This document shows positions 41,948 through 50,943 of a DNA stretch of 64,000 nucleotides, one piece after another. Location: contig CAZGCA010000001.1 in the NCBI GenBank assembly GCA_964524145.1, forward strand, positions 124,001-188,000, written 5' to 3'. This DNA is from CAZGCA01 sp964524145. GTDB taxonomy: Bacteria; Hydrogenedentota; CAZGCA01. Below the pieces are notes generated by a model, which was not told the DNA's origin, did no database searches, and was given only the letters and a program-made list of their open reading frames with translations. The first letter of the stretch is position 1. The number at the start of each line of letters is the position of its first letter. The position numbers and the translations under genes were made by a program.

Positions 41948-44344
41948 TTGGAGAGGCAAAAGCATAGCAGTCTGCTCTTGGCGGTCATTGTCGTAGCCCT
42001 CGCGGTAGCCTCGGTTATGTTTTGGCGAACGGAGGTGGCGACGGACCGGGCGACCGCGATGAGCGTTTGGCTGAACGGAGACCTTTTTCACCAGTACTAC
42101 CCCATGAAAGAGTTGATCTTCAGCCGCTTGCGTGCGGGGCAGATTCCGTTGTGGAACCCGTACGTGGCCTGCGGCTTTCCCCTTCTGGCAACACTCCAGT
42201 CCGGAACATTCTACCCGCTCAACTTCCCGCACTTGTTCATGGACGCCGACGACGCGCTTTCGTGTGTTGCCGTGATTCACCTATTCCTGTGCGGGTTGTT
42301 GATGATGGTGTACTGCAGGTCCAGAGGGAACTCGATAGCAGCCGCTGCTGTCGGAGCACTGACCTACATGTTTTGTGGGATGACGCTTGGCAGTCTTTTC
42401 GTGCCCCAACGTCTGTTTGCAGGTGCGCTGTTCCCCGCCGTTTTCCTATGCGCCGAGAAGATGGCAGACACAAGGAAGGCTCGCTGGGCGGCACTGCTCG
42501 GGTTGGTGCTGGCGGCGCAAGTACTGGCCGGCAGCGCGCGAATGATGGTGGTCGCCGCGCAGATGGCCGGATTGTTGCTCTCTGTCGAGGTCGTGAGCTC
42601 CTGGCGGCGAGCCCGTAGGCTTGCGGAACGCGTCCAACCTCTCTATTTGTTTGCTCTGGCCCTCGTCCTTATGGCCGCCATATCGGCGATTCAGGTGCTC
42701 CCTACAAACGAGCTTCGCACGTTGGGTTGGCGGGCACACCTGAGCTTTGGGGAGGCTTCCTTGGGGACAACGATCAAGGTGGGAACGCTGCTGAGAGACA
42801 TTGTTGCGGTGCCACAGAGCGGTTATCCGCCCGTACGGACTCGGGTATTCTTCGGCATGCTCGCTCCGCTGCTGATTCCTTTCGCGTTCTATGCACGAAA
42901 GGGACGGCGACGCATCTGGCTCTACACGCTACTCGGGCTGCTCGGACTCGTTCTTACGAGCGGCAACGCAACCCCGCTCTACAAAGTGTATTACCACCTC
43001 GTACCGTTCGGCAAGCTTTTCAGGCAACCGGGCAGGTTTCTCCAGATGACGGGGTTCGCGATCTCGGCTCTCTCTGCGGCAGGGTTCGACTCGTTCGCGT
43101 CAATGAGATTGTCAGGAAGTCGAACCTCCCGGCATCAAATCGCGCTGAGACTCGTACCGTTTCTGGCGATGATCGCCGTTGTACTGCACACTAACGCGGA
43201 TGGACGAAGATTCCTGTTTGGTATCCTCGTCGCTCTGGCTTTGATCCGGGCGGCGCGGTCCGCACCAGTTCGAAACATCATGAATCGGCGTGGCACATCC
43301 ATCAACAGACCGCTCTTGAACGCAGCAATACCCGCGGGGAGACTTTTGCTCGAAGCATCCATCTTAGTGCTCGGCGGCTGGAGCCTTTGGGCGGGATACA
43401 CAAACTACTTCAATCTCAACTCGATGGAACCGGAAGGAAGTTCGGTACCGCGGAAGTATGTCGAGTTTATTCAGGAACATCAAGGCTATCGACGCACATT
43501 GCTGGCTTCGACCAATCTCGACAGGCTGGTTCTGCCAAAGATGTGTATGAGGTACGGCATTTTTGGCATTCAAGACCATGAACCAATGGCGATGGAACGC
43601 CACGGTCAGTACTGTCTATATGCAAAAGAGGACCGGTACAAGGAACGGATACCATACTTCCACGGGTTCTCCGAGTTCGGCCCGGAGATTCGTTGCCCGC
43701 GGTTGATGAGACAGCTCGCCACGAAATACTACGTTGTTGCGGAGGAGGAAGACACCTTCGGAGAGGTGCGAGACCTGCCCGTGTTCGAGGATCTGGTCGT
43801 GGCATTCAAGGGCGAAGGAATGGTCGTGTACGAAGACCAGAAAAGTGTTCCGCGAGCATCATTCATTCAGTTTGCAGAAATCTGCGCTTCACCTCAAGAG
43901 GTTCTCTCGAAGCTCTGCGACGGTCACTGCGAAGGTGACGATGTCGTCCTCGTCGAGGGGATGGCGTCATTGCCCGTACGGACGTCTGAGAGCGGTTCAG
44001 GCGGCACCGTCGAAATCGCGCAGTACGAGCCCGAACAGGTGCGCCTGAAGGTCACTGCTCCGACTGACGGGTTCGTGCTCCTTCGCGATACCTACTGCCC
44101 GGGTTGGCACGCATACGTGGACGGCGAAAGGGCGCCTTTATACAGGGCCAACTTCCTTTTCCGGTGCGTGCCCGTCCCTGCGGGCGAGCACGATGTACTG
44201 TTCCGGTACCGGCCCCGCAGTTTCACTATCGGTGCAGTGATATCGGTCTCCACTCTCGCCGTCCTGGCCTTTGTGGGCCTGGCCGTGGTACGGAAAGATC
44301 GGCAGAGGTTTCTCCAGGGTCGTAGTATCAGTGGTATTCCCTAA
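41948..44344 (+). CDS. YfhO-type polytopic membrane protein, copy A
   Basis: About 798 residues if it starts at TTG 41948 (after AAAGG), or 824 from ATG 41870, which overlaps the likely -10 element. Roughly a dozen membrane segments in the first ~500 residues, and a large C-terminal domain ending in a final membrane helix. WRTEVATDRATAM, QIPLWNPYVACGFPLLA and LFMDADDALSCVAVIH are typical of the YfhO family, which includes proteins thought to glycosylate lipoteichoic acids. The C-terminal GFVLLRDTYCPGWHAYVDGE is the usual YfhO ending. A paralogue lies at 47775-50204. Its last four bases overlap the opposite-strand methyltransferase gene. Confidence 0.85.
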   Translation: MERQKHSSLLLAVIVVALAVASVMFWRTEVATDRATAMSVWLNGDLFHQYYPMKELIFSRLRAGQIPLWNPYVACGFPLLATLQSGTFYPLNFPHLFMDADDALSCVAVIHLFLCGLLMMVYCRSRGNSIAAAAVGALTYMFCGMTLGSLFVPQRLFAGALFPAVFLCAEKMADTRKARWAALLGLVLAAQVLAGSARMMVVAAQMAGLLLSVEVVSSWRRARRLAERVQPLYLFALALVLMAAISAIQVLPTNELRTLGWRAHLSFGEASLGTTIKVGTLLRDIVAVPQSGYPPVRTRVFFGMLAPLLIPFAFYARKGRRRIWLYTLLGLLGLVLTSGNATPLYKVYYHLVPFGKLFRQPGRFLQMTGFAISALSAAGFDSFASMRLSGSRTSRHQIALRLVPFLAMIAVVLHTNADGRRFLFGILVALALIRAARSAPVRNIMNRRGTSINRPLLNAAIPAGRLLLEASILVLGGWSLWAGYTNYFNLNSMEPEGSSVPRKYVEFIQEHQGYRRTLLASTNLDRLVLPKMCMRYGIFGIQDHEPMAMERHGQYCLYAKEDRYKERIPYFHGFSEFGPEIRCPRLMRQLATKYYVVAEEEDTFGEVRDLPVFEDLVVAFKGEGMVVYEDQKSVPRASFIQFAEICASPQEVLSKLCDGHCEGDDVVLVEGMASLPVRTSESGSGGTVEIAQYEPEQVRLKVTAPTDGFVLLRDTYCPGWHAYVDGERAPLYRANFLFRCVPVPAGEHDVLFRYRPRSFTIGAVISVSTLAVLAFVGLAVVRKDRQRFLQGRSISGIP

Positions 44345-45135
44345 CGTCTCGGACGTGCAATAGGTCTAGGCGGATCGGTGCCGACTGGAGGTAATTGCGG
44401 TTTCTCCGCGATACAGTATATCAGGGACCCCAGGCTCCAGGAATGGGTCAGCTCCCACCTGAATAACCTCTTTGCCGAAGACAGGGACAACGGGGCGACG
44501 AACGGAGCGACCAGGTGGAAGGTGCCGGACCTTATGACTCGATATCCCGCGTTCGACAGAACCGTGCTCAGTTCCGGTAGCGAGAGCTGCTGATGTTGCC
44601 CACCGCGAAGCTTTGGCACGAGCCGGAACAGGTCCAAGACCCGCTCGATTAGTGGCCACAACGATTTGCGGTTCGGGCATGTAACAAGCAACCAGCCGCC
44701 AGGTTTTGTTACGCGGCACAATTCGTGAAGCATGCTTTCAGCCGCGTCCTTTTGCAGGTGTTCGATCACTTCCATGATCACGGTGCGGTCGAACTTGTCA
44801 TCCGAGAACGGCAGGCATGCACCTTCGCCAACAACAAAGTTCGTTCGAAGCCCGCGACACCTGTTGCTCGAGAACGACACAGCTTCCCAATTGAGGTGCA
44901 AACCTACGACCCGCTCCTCCGACTGTGCCAGCTCGTGAACAAGATTGCCCGACCCGCACCCCAGGTCCAGCACGCGGCCGGGCGACCTATCCCGGAACAT
45001 CTCGCGAGCCAACAAGAGTTTTCCGAGATGCCAGAACCGCTGAACGGGATTTCCCTGTGTCAGCGCTACATACTGGTAGTCTCCTGGGATACAACCGTCT
45101 CGGTTGTGGCTGCCGTCCTCACTTTTTGCCGACAA
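44341..45135 (-). CDS. Class I SAM-dependent methyltransferase
   Basis: A 264-residue protein from TTG 45135, with GGGAGG seven bases upstream. The Rossmann-like core has VLDLGCGSGNLVHEL (motif I, around residues 53-67), VVGLHLNWEAVSF (motif II) and RTVIMEVIEHLQKD (post-motif). The C-terminal part is hydrophobic and basic. It lies 18 bases downstream of the glycosyltransferase-methyltransferase fusion, so both are likely co-transcribed from the promoter at 46937-46965. The pair probably modifies a glycan or lipid intermediate, inferred from the neighbour. Confidence 0.88.
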   Translation of the reverse strand: MSAKSEDGSHNRDGCIPGDYQYVALTQGNPVQRFWHLGKLLLAREMFRDRSPGRVLDLGCGSGNLVHELAQSEERVVGLHLNWEAVSFSSNRCRGLRTNFVVGEGACLPFSDDKFDRTVIMEVIEHLQKDAAESMLHELCRVTKPGGWLLVTCPNRKSLWPLIERVLDLFRLVPKLRGGQHQQLSLPELSTVLSNAGYRVIRSGTFHLVAPFVAPLSLSSAKRLFRWELTHSWSLGSLIYCIAEKPQLPPVGTDPPRPIARPRR

Positions 45136-45153
45136 CGCTGCGCCTCCCAGGTA

Positions 45154-46809
45154 TCATGAGACCGGACCATCTGATACGCCGCTACGTGACGCTTTCCGAA
45201 CCAGCACCGTCAGACAACCGCTCCTCACCCAGACCTTGTTTCCCAGCAGACCGAGCGCGTCCGCCGCCGCTTTGAGAAGTCCCGCAGCTAACGGATTGAG
45301 AGCGGAAAGACGTGAACAGAGAAACCGCACGCTGCACATCTGCCGCGAACTCTGGATAGAGAGAACCTCCAAACCCGCTTGAGAAATTGAAGACAGCAGC
45401 GTCTGTCGCGAAAAATATCCGACATGTTCGGGAAGCTTGAAGGATACCCAGCGTGAACCGGATACTCTGCGAAGAATGCTCTTTACGTTGGGCGTTGTGA
45501 TAAGCGCTACACCGCGGTCGCTAAGAATGCGGCCAGCCTCGGTGAGCGCCTGCACAGGTCTTTCTACATGTTCGAGCAGATCGTTTACTACCACCGCGTC
45601 AAAGAACCCGTCCGGAAAGTCCGTCTTCTCGAGCGATCCTCTCTGGGCGTTGAAACCCTTCTGTTTAACCTCGCTACATGCGAAATCGGAAATGTCGAGC
45701 CCATACGGTTCGAAGCCTGCTTCTTGAGCCAGCTCGAGCATGTAACCGAGCGCACAGCCGGCATCCAGAAGCTTACCCGTTGCAACATGCTGGCGAACCA
45801 AGCCAAGACGGTGCCGAAGGGTTTCCCTGATAGCGTCCTTCTCGCTCACGTAGCTGTCGTAACCCTTGTCGATGGACCCTGTTGTGAAGTACTCTTCCGA
45901 GTAAAGCAGTTGCGACACTTCCTGGGTTAGGCGCGGACTGAGATATTCCATTGAGCACCGGCCGCACCGCAGGACATCCCTACCGGACCGCGACAACACT
46001 ACCCGCGCATCGTACCTCTCAGCACCACAGAGAATGCACGCAGTGTGGTCGAACAAGCTCACAAGCCCAAAATCGCCGGACGCATCAAGGTGCCTTGTCC
46101 GTCGACGAATCCGCAAAACGTCCAGGAACATCGCGGCGGAATCATGTAACAGACGGACCTGGGACTCGCGCGAGTGAGAGAAGTGAACCGGCACTCTGCG
46201 AATCCGTAACCCAAGCTTCATTGCCAGCGCCAGGACTTCGACATCAAAGGCGAAATCAAAGACGCTCAAGCGTGGGAATAGTGCCAGCGCAGCGTCCCGG
46301 CTGAATACCTTGAGACCGCATTGGGCATCAATCGCGTTCCTGAACACCAATGCGCGAACAACGTATCCGAACAGCCTCCCGGCTAATCGGCGGCTCAATG
46401 GATACTGAGACGCGCATCTCGATTCAGGCAGGTCGCGCGCACCAATTACGACGTCTGCGTCTCCCTCGACAATAACCGACCGGGCAGCGAGAATGTCGCT
46501 GGGCGGGTAGGCCAGGTCGGCGTCTGTAAAGCCTATAACGTCACCCCGCGCGGCCTTGACTCCGGCGTAAACCGCAGCACCCTTGCCCCGTTGAGGGCTA
46601 ATGGTGACAACACGGACCTGTGTCATTCGCGAGGCAGAATCGCTTGCGATAGCGGCTGTCTCGTCGGTACTGCCGTCGTCGACGATGAGGATCTCGAAAG
46701 GGACCCCTTGCCCCTCCAGGTATGTCCTGTGCGTCTCCACCGTATTGCGCAAGCATTTGGCCTCGTTGTGTGCGGGAATCACAAGTGTGAAGAGGGGGTC
46801 ATTCCTCAC
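45154..46809 (-). CDS. Fusion of GT2 glycosyltransferase, Zn ribbon and SAM methyltransferase
   Basis: About 551 residues from GTG 46809 (after GAGG), with an alternative GTG at 46917. Residues ~1-235 form a dolichyl-phosphate-sugar-synthase-like GT2 domain: VIPAHNEAKCLRNTVETH, IVDDGSTDETAAIA, ARGDVIGFTDADLAYPP, and CGLKVFSRDAALALFP. Then a CILCG...RCGRCSMEYLS pair of Cys knuckles, and from ~330 a methyltransferase with LLDAGCALGYMLELAQEAGF and VVVNDLLEHVERPVQAL. One protein may transfer a sugar to a polyprenol carrier and methylate it or a partner. The Zn-ribbon-plus-methyltransferase half occurs alone in other genomes. Confidence 0.85.
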   Translation of the reverse strand: MRNDPLFTLVIPAHNEAKCLRNTVETHRTYLEGQGVPFEILIVDDGSTDETAAIASDSASRMTQVRVVTISPQRGKGAAVYAGVKAARGDVIGFTDADLAYPPSDILAARSVIVEGDADVVIGARDLPESRCASQYPLSRRLAGRLFGYVVRALVFRNAIDAQCGLKVFSRDAALALFPRLSVFDFAFDVEVLALAMKLGLRIRRVPVHFSHSRESQVRLLHDSAAMFLDVLRIRRRTRHLDASGDFGLVSLFDHTACILCGAERYDARVVLSRSGRDVLRCGRCSMEYLSPRLTQEVSQLLYSEEYFTTGSIDKGYDSYVSEKDAIRETLRHRLGLVRQHVATGKLLDAGCALGYMLELAQEAGFEPYGLDISDFACSEVKQKGFNAQRGSLEKTDFPDGFFDAVVVNDLLEHVERPVQALTEAGRILSDRGVALITTPNVKSILRRVSGSRWVSFKLPEHVGYFSRQTLLSSISQAGLEVLSIQSSRQMCSVRFLCSRLSALNPLAAGLLKAAADALGLLGNKVWVRSGCLTVLVRKASRSGVSDGPVS

Positions 46810-46936
46810 GTTGCGTGACCTCGATTCCTTGAATGCATAGGATACCCCGTATCGTTTCTCACAGCCCGCCGAACGTGCGCAACGAAATTGCGATGGCCGG
46901 ACAGAAACTGATTGCACAACGTTTGAAAGTGGATAG

Positions 46937-46965
46937 ACTATAGCAGAACGACGATCAAATCACAA
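46937..46965 (-). promoter_or_regulatory. Probable promoter for the GT-methyltransferase and methyltransferase genes
   Basis: On the minus strand TTGTGA (46965-46960), 17-base spacer, TATAGT (46942-46937). It lies between the insertion-sequence remnant and the fusion gene, about 130 bases before the preferred start. Confidence 0.5.
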
Positions 46966-46980
46966 GTCCCGAATGCTGGA

Positions 46981-47640
46981 ATGTCAAGACTCTTTGATAA
47001 TGTCCTCATGGAGACTCGATAGAAATGTCCTCTATACTCACCTTCTTCTTGAGAAGGAAGTGAGTATGGAAAGGCAGTTGTTGATGAGCAGGAAGGAGGC
47101 GTGTAGGAATGTGGAGTTTGAGGGAGTTATCGCAGGCAGGATGAGCATACGGGAGACGTCAAGGCGGTTGGGGTTGTCATACTGAAATCCACCATCGAGG
47201 AAGCCAACGAACTGGTCGACAACGGCTTTTTCGACACCCTCAACGACAAATTCGCCAAGCCCTCAGCCGATAAGCTGGACGTTCACCGCTCTGTGCCAAA
47301 CAAGCTCGAGCTGCGTGAGGTGTTCTGCTTTGAAGAGACCCGTACCGTGTGCAACGATTGGACCGTACGCCACGACAACCGGTTCTTCCAGCCGCTCAAG
47401 GCAAAGACCCGCTTGCCACGGCCCGGCGAAAAGGTCATCGTGCGGAGACTGCTTGACGGCTCATTGCAGATACTCTCCCGGGAGCGGAAACTGCGGTTTA
47501 AAGAGATTGCCCAGTCCGAGATTCGATCGAAAGATAAGCCCCCCGAGCAAGCGGTGCCCACAACCTCTACTACTACGACTACTTGCTTTGAGATCAATAG
47601 AACAAAGACACAGGAGGACGTTTCTAAAGAGTCTTGACAT
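46981..47640 (+). mobile_element. Decayed insertion sequence with intact terminal inverted repeats
   Basis: Ends ATGTCAAGACTCTTT (46981-46995) and AAAGAGTCTTGACAT (47626-47640) are exact reverse complements over 15 bases and stay similar over about 27 (the left end continues to GTCCTC at 47007). Only 660 bases lie between, and they hold two pieces of a transposase. I see no clear target-site duplication. It is a deletion derivative that could still be moved in trans by a full-length copy elsewhere. Confidence 0.8.
47066..47637 (+). pseudogene. Transposase remnant (ISNCY-type), internally deleted
   Basis: The N-terminal piece from ATG 47066 (MERQLLMSRKEACRNVEFEG then RMSIRETSRRLGLSY, TGA at 47183) is the helix-turn-helix start of ISNCY-like transposases. 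The C-terminal piece resumes in another frame around 47171 (GVVILKSTIEEANELVDNGF) and continues to LREVFCFEETRTVCNDWTVR, HDNRFFQPLKAKTRL and VIVRRLLDGSLQIL, ending at TGA 47635-47637. These C-terminal signatures are characteristic of the family. The DDE catalytic core between them is missing, by a deletion that also shifted the frame. Not functional. Confidence 0.8.
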
Positions 47641-47655
47641 GCGTCGTTGAGGCTG

Positions 47656-47684
47656 TTGACTATGGCAGTTGGTTATCGTACACT
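47656..47684 (+). promoter_or_regulatory. Sigma-70 promoter of YfhO-type gene B
   Basis: TTGACT (47656-47661), 17-base spacer, TACACT (47679-47684), beginning 16 bases outside the right end of the insertion-sequence remnant. The expected start of the transcript near 47691 favours ATG 47775 as the start codon of the gene. Confidence 0.6.
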
Positions 47685-47774
47685 TTTGTCGCGCGTTGAG
47701 CGACGGTACACTAATTGACATGTTTTGATAGACGAGACGCCTATCAAGGGCCAAAGCTGTCAACCGAAGGTCAG

Positions 47775-50204
47775 ATGAGAGCTACCACGAGATTGGAGAA
47801 GCAAAAGCACGACAATCTGCTGTTCCCGCTCGTTATCGTGGCGCTTGCGATAGCCTCTGTTGTGTTTTGGCGAACGGAAGTGGTATTGGACCAGGTGACC
47901 CGATTTAATGTGTTCCTTAACGTGGACTTCTTCTATTACTACTATCCAATGAAAGAGATGATTTTCAACCGTCTTCGCGCCTTCCAGATTCCCCTCTGGA
48001 ATCCCTACCAAGCCTGCGGCGTGCCTCTCCTGGCGACATTCGCGTCTGGGACATTCTACCCGCTCAACTTCCCACACTTGTTCTTGGACCCGGACGACGC
48101 GCTTTCATGTGTCTCAGTCATTCATATATTCCTCTGCGGGCTGTTGATGATGGTTTACTGCAGGTCAAGAGGGAATTCCATAACAGCCGCTGCGGTCGGA
48201 GCACTGACTTACATGTTTTGTGGAATGACGCTTGGCAGTCTTTTGGTGCCTCAACGGTTGTTTGCAGGTGCGCTGTTTCCCGCGGTATTCCTGTGCGCCG
48301 AGAAGATAACAGACACAAGGAGGGCTCGCTGGGCGGTGCTGCTCGGGTTGGTGCTGGCGACGCAAGTGCTTGCCGGCAGCGCACGAATGATGGTGATCGC
48401 CGCGCAGATGGCCGGACTGTTGCTGTCTGTGGAGGTTGTGATCTCCTGGTGGCGAACCCGTAAGTTCAGGCGGAGCATCCAACCTCTCTATCTGTTTGCC
48501 CTGGCCGTCGTCTTGGTGGGCGCGATATCCGCCATCCAGGTGCTTCCCACCAACGAGCTTCGCACGTTGGGTTGGCGGGCACGCCTGAGCTTTGAGGAGG
48601 CTTCCTTGGGGCCAACCGTCAAGCTGGTCCGGTGGGTGAAAGATATTGTGACGGTGCCGCAGGGCGGGTTGTTCCCCGCATGGGGTTTTTTCGGTATGCT
48701 CGCCCCGCTACTGATTCCTTTCGCGTTCTATGCCAGGAAGGGACGGCGACGCATCTGGCTCTACACGGTACTCGGGCTGCTTGGACTCCTTCTTGCAATG
48801 GGGAACGCGACCCCGCTGTACAAAGTGTATTACAATCTCGTACCGTTCGGCAAGCTTTTCAGGTACCCGGGCAGGTTTCTCCAGATGACGGGGTTTGCGA
48901 TCGCGACTCTCTCTGCGGCAGGGTTTGACTCGTTCACGTCATTGAGATTGTCAGGAAGTCGAACCTCCCGGCATCACATCGCGCTGAGGCTCGTCCCGTT
49001 TCTGGTGATGATCGCCGTTGTACTGCACACTAACGCGGATGGACGAAGATTCCTGTTTGGGATCCTCATTGCTCTGGCTTTGATCCGGGCGGCGCGGTCC
49101 GCAGCAGTTCGAAACATCATGAACAGGCGTGGTACACCCATCAACAGACCGTTCTTGAACGCAGCAATACCCGCGGGGAGGCTTTTGCTCGAAGCATCCA
49201 TCTTAGTGCTCGGCGGCTGGAGCCTTTGGTCGGGATACACAAACTATTTCAGTCTCAACTCGATGGAACCGGAAGGGATTTCGGTACCGCGGAAGTATGT
49301 CGAGTTTATTCAGGAACATCAGGGCTATCGACGCACCCTGCTGGCTTCGACCGATCTCGGGAGGCTGGTTGTGCCAAAGATGTGTATGAGATACGGCATC
49401 TACGGTACTCAGGACTACGAAGCTCTGGCAATGCAGCGCTACGGTGAGTACTCTCTATATGCAAGAGAGGACCAGTACAAGGAACGGGTACCATACTTCC
49501 ACGGGTTCTCCGAGTTCGGCCCGGAGATTCGTTGCCCGCGGTTGATGAGACAGCTTGCCACGAAATACTACGTTGTTGCGGAGAAGGACGATACCTTCGG
49601 AGAAGTGCGAAACATACCTGTGTTCGAGGACCTATTCGTGGCATTCAAGGGCGAAGGAATGGTGGTGTATGAAGACAGGAAGTGCGTACCGAGAGCATCA
49701 TTCATTCAGTTTGCCGAACCCTGTGCATCGCCTCAAGAGGTACTATCGAGACTCTGCGACGGTCACTGCGATGGTGATGACGTCGTTCTTCTCGAGGGGG
49801 TAGAATCCTTCTCCATTCCAAACGCTGAAGAGGCTGCGGGCGGCACAGTTGAGATAGCGCAGTACGAGCCGGAGCGGGTGCGCCTGAAGGTCATTGCTCC
49901 GACTGACGGGTTCGTGCTCCTTCGCGACACCTTCTACCCGGGTTGGCGCGCATACGTGGACGGCAAAAGGGCACCTTTATACAGGGCCAACTTCCTCTTC
50001 AGGTGCGTGCCCGTGCCTGCGGGGGAGCACGACGTGGTGTTTCGGTACCGGCCCCGCAGCTTCATCGTGGGGGCAGTGGTATCCGTCTCAGCCCTCGCTC
50101 TCCTTATCATCATGGGCGTGGTTGCGATCCGGCGCGACTCGCGGCAATTGTCGTCCCGCCAGGGTGACAACTCAACGCGTTCACCGTCCCAATCCGGGAG
50201 ATGA
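47775..50204 (+). CDS. YfhO-type polytopic membrane protein, copy B
   Basis: About 809 residues from ATG 47775 (after GAAGG); a TTG at 47715 would start inside the predicted transcript leader. It is a paralogue of the protein at 41948-44344 along its whole length, with the same membrane segments, the QIPLWNPYQACGVPLLATF motif and the final GFVLLRDTFYPGWRAYVDGK. Similarity is uneven: nearly identical at the DNA level over 48852-49061, and far lower near the N-terminus (about two thirds identity over 47900-47972). Presumably has the same glycan-modifying role as copy A. Between the two copies are opposite-strand methyltransferase/glycosyltransferase genes. Confidence 0.85.
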   Translation: MRATTRLEKQKHDNLLFPLVIVALAIASVVFWRTEVVLDQVTRFNVFLNVDFFYYYYPMKEMIFNRLRAFQIPLWNPYQACGVPLLATFASGTFYPLNFPHLFLDPDDALSCVSVIHIFLCGLLMMVYCRSRGNSITAAAVGALTYMFCGMTLGSLLVPQRLFAGALFPAVFLCAEKITDTRRARWAVLLGLVLATQVLAGSARMMVIAAQMAGLLLSVEVVISWWRTRKFRRSIQPLYLFALAVVLVGAISAIQVLPTNELRTLGWRARLSFEEASLGPTVKLVRWVKDIVTVPQGGLFPAWGFFGMLAPLLIPFAFYARKGRRRIWLYTVLGLLGLLLAMGNATPLYKVYYNLVPFGKLFRYPGRFLQMTGFAIATLSAAGFDSFTSLRLSGSRTSRHHIALRLVPFLVMIAVVLHTNADGRRFLFGILIALALIRAARSAAVRNIMNRRGTPINRPFLNAAIPAGRLLLEASILVLGGWSLWSGYTNYFSLNSMEPEGISVPRKYVEFIQEHQGYRRTLLASTDLGRLVVPKMCMRYGIYGTQDYEALAMQRYGEYSLYAREDQYKERVPYFHGFSEFGPEIRCPRLMRQLATKYYVVAEKDDTFGEVRNIPVFEDLFVAFKGEGMVVYEDRKCVPRASFIQFAEPCASPQEVLSRLCDGHCDGDDVVLLEGVESFSIPNAEEAAGGTVEIAQYEPERVRLKVIAPTDGFVLLRDTFYPGWRAYVDGKRAPLYRANFLFRCVPVPAGEHDVVFRYRPRSFIVGAVVSVSALALLIIMGVVAIRRDSRQLSSRQGDNSTRSPSQSGR

Positions 50205-50354
50205 AGAGGTGGCTGGCACTGATAGAGGAAAGAAGAGACGGTTCGCGGCCGCCAACGCGCGGGGGCTTGGGATTGTCACGCAGCCGTGGAAGTGGTATGC
50301 TGTAGCGTGACAGGAGTGGTCTGCGGCCGGTAGTGCCGGAAAGGATTCTTGAAT

Positions 50355-50897
50355 ATGGCAGAGACATCCGGAGCCCGGGGACTTTCGCCGTCCTACAGAA
50401 AGAAGAAGGCTGTCGTCAGTACCGCGCTGCTTGCGCTGGGCGTCGCGATTGACATCGTGTCCAGGCACAGCCCCGAGTTGAAGAAGGAGATTGCGGATTG
50501 GGAGGATGGTCGAGTCTTTTCGCTCGGAGTGCTGCCGGACGGGCCGGCCATATCGCTGAGGAAAGAAGCCGACCGGATCCGGTACCTGGGCAAAGGCTAC
50601 AAAGACCCCAAACTGAGGTTCCTGTTCAAGAACATCGATTGTGCTCTCTTGCAGGTTACGGGCAAGATGGGTGCCCATACGGCTTACGCGCAGCACCGTG
50701 CCATATTGCACGGCAACCTCGTTGAGGGGATGCAAACGTCACGGGCCTTAAGCATCGTCCAAACGTATCTGAGCCCCGGTCCGGCGTTGAAGAAGACCAT
50801 GAAGCGGCCTCCCAAGCTTACTCCCGCACAACGGCTGATCAAGGCTCGGGTTATGGCCACGTTGCCGGTAGCAATGTTGCTCAACAGAAGGAAGTAG
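50355..50897 (+). CDS. SCP2-like sterol-carrier domain protein
   Basis: About 180 residues from ATG 50355, with AAGGA ten bases upstream; a TTG at 50349 is possible. The central part matches the SCP2 sandwich pattern: GRVFSLGVLPDGPAISLRKE, RIRYLGKGYKDPKLRFLFKN, then AQHRAILHGNLVEGM and a helix. The N-terminus has a weak hydrophobic segment. SCP2-like proteins bind lipids or hydrophobic acyl chains. The gene lies 46 bases before an iron-dependent alcohol dehydrogenase gene on the same strand, so a role with an alcohol or aldehyde lipid is possible, though speculative. Confidence 0.55.
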   Translation: MAETSGARGLSPSYRKKKAVVSTALLALGVAIDIVSRHSPELKKEIADWEDGRVFSLGVLPDGPAISLRKEADRIRYLGKGYKDPKLRFLFKNIDCALLQVTGKMGAHTAYAQHRAILHGNLVEGMQTSRALSIVQTYLSPGPALKKTMKRPPKLTPAQRLIKARVMATLPVAMLLNRRK

Positions 50898-50943
50898 GAC
50901 GCTCGAACGTGTCGACATCGTATATGAACGGGAGAGAGAATCA

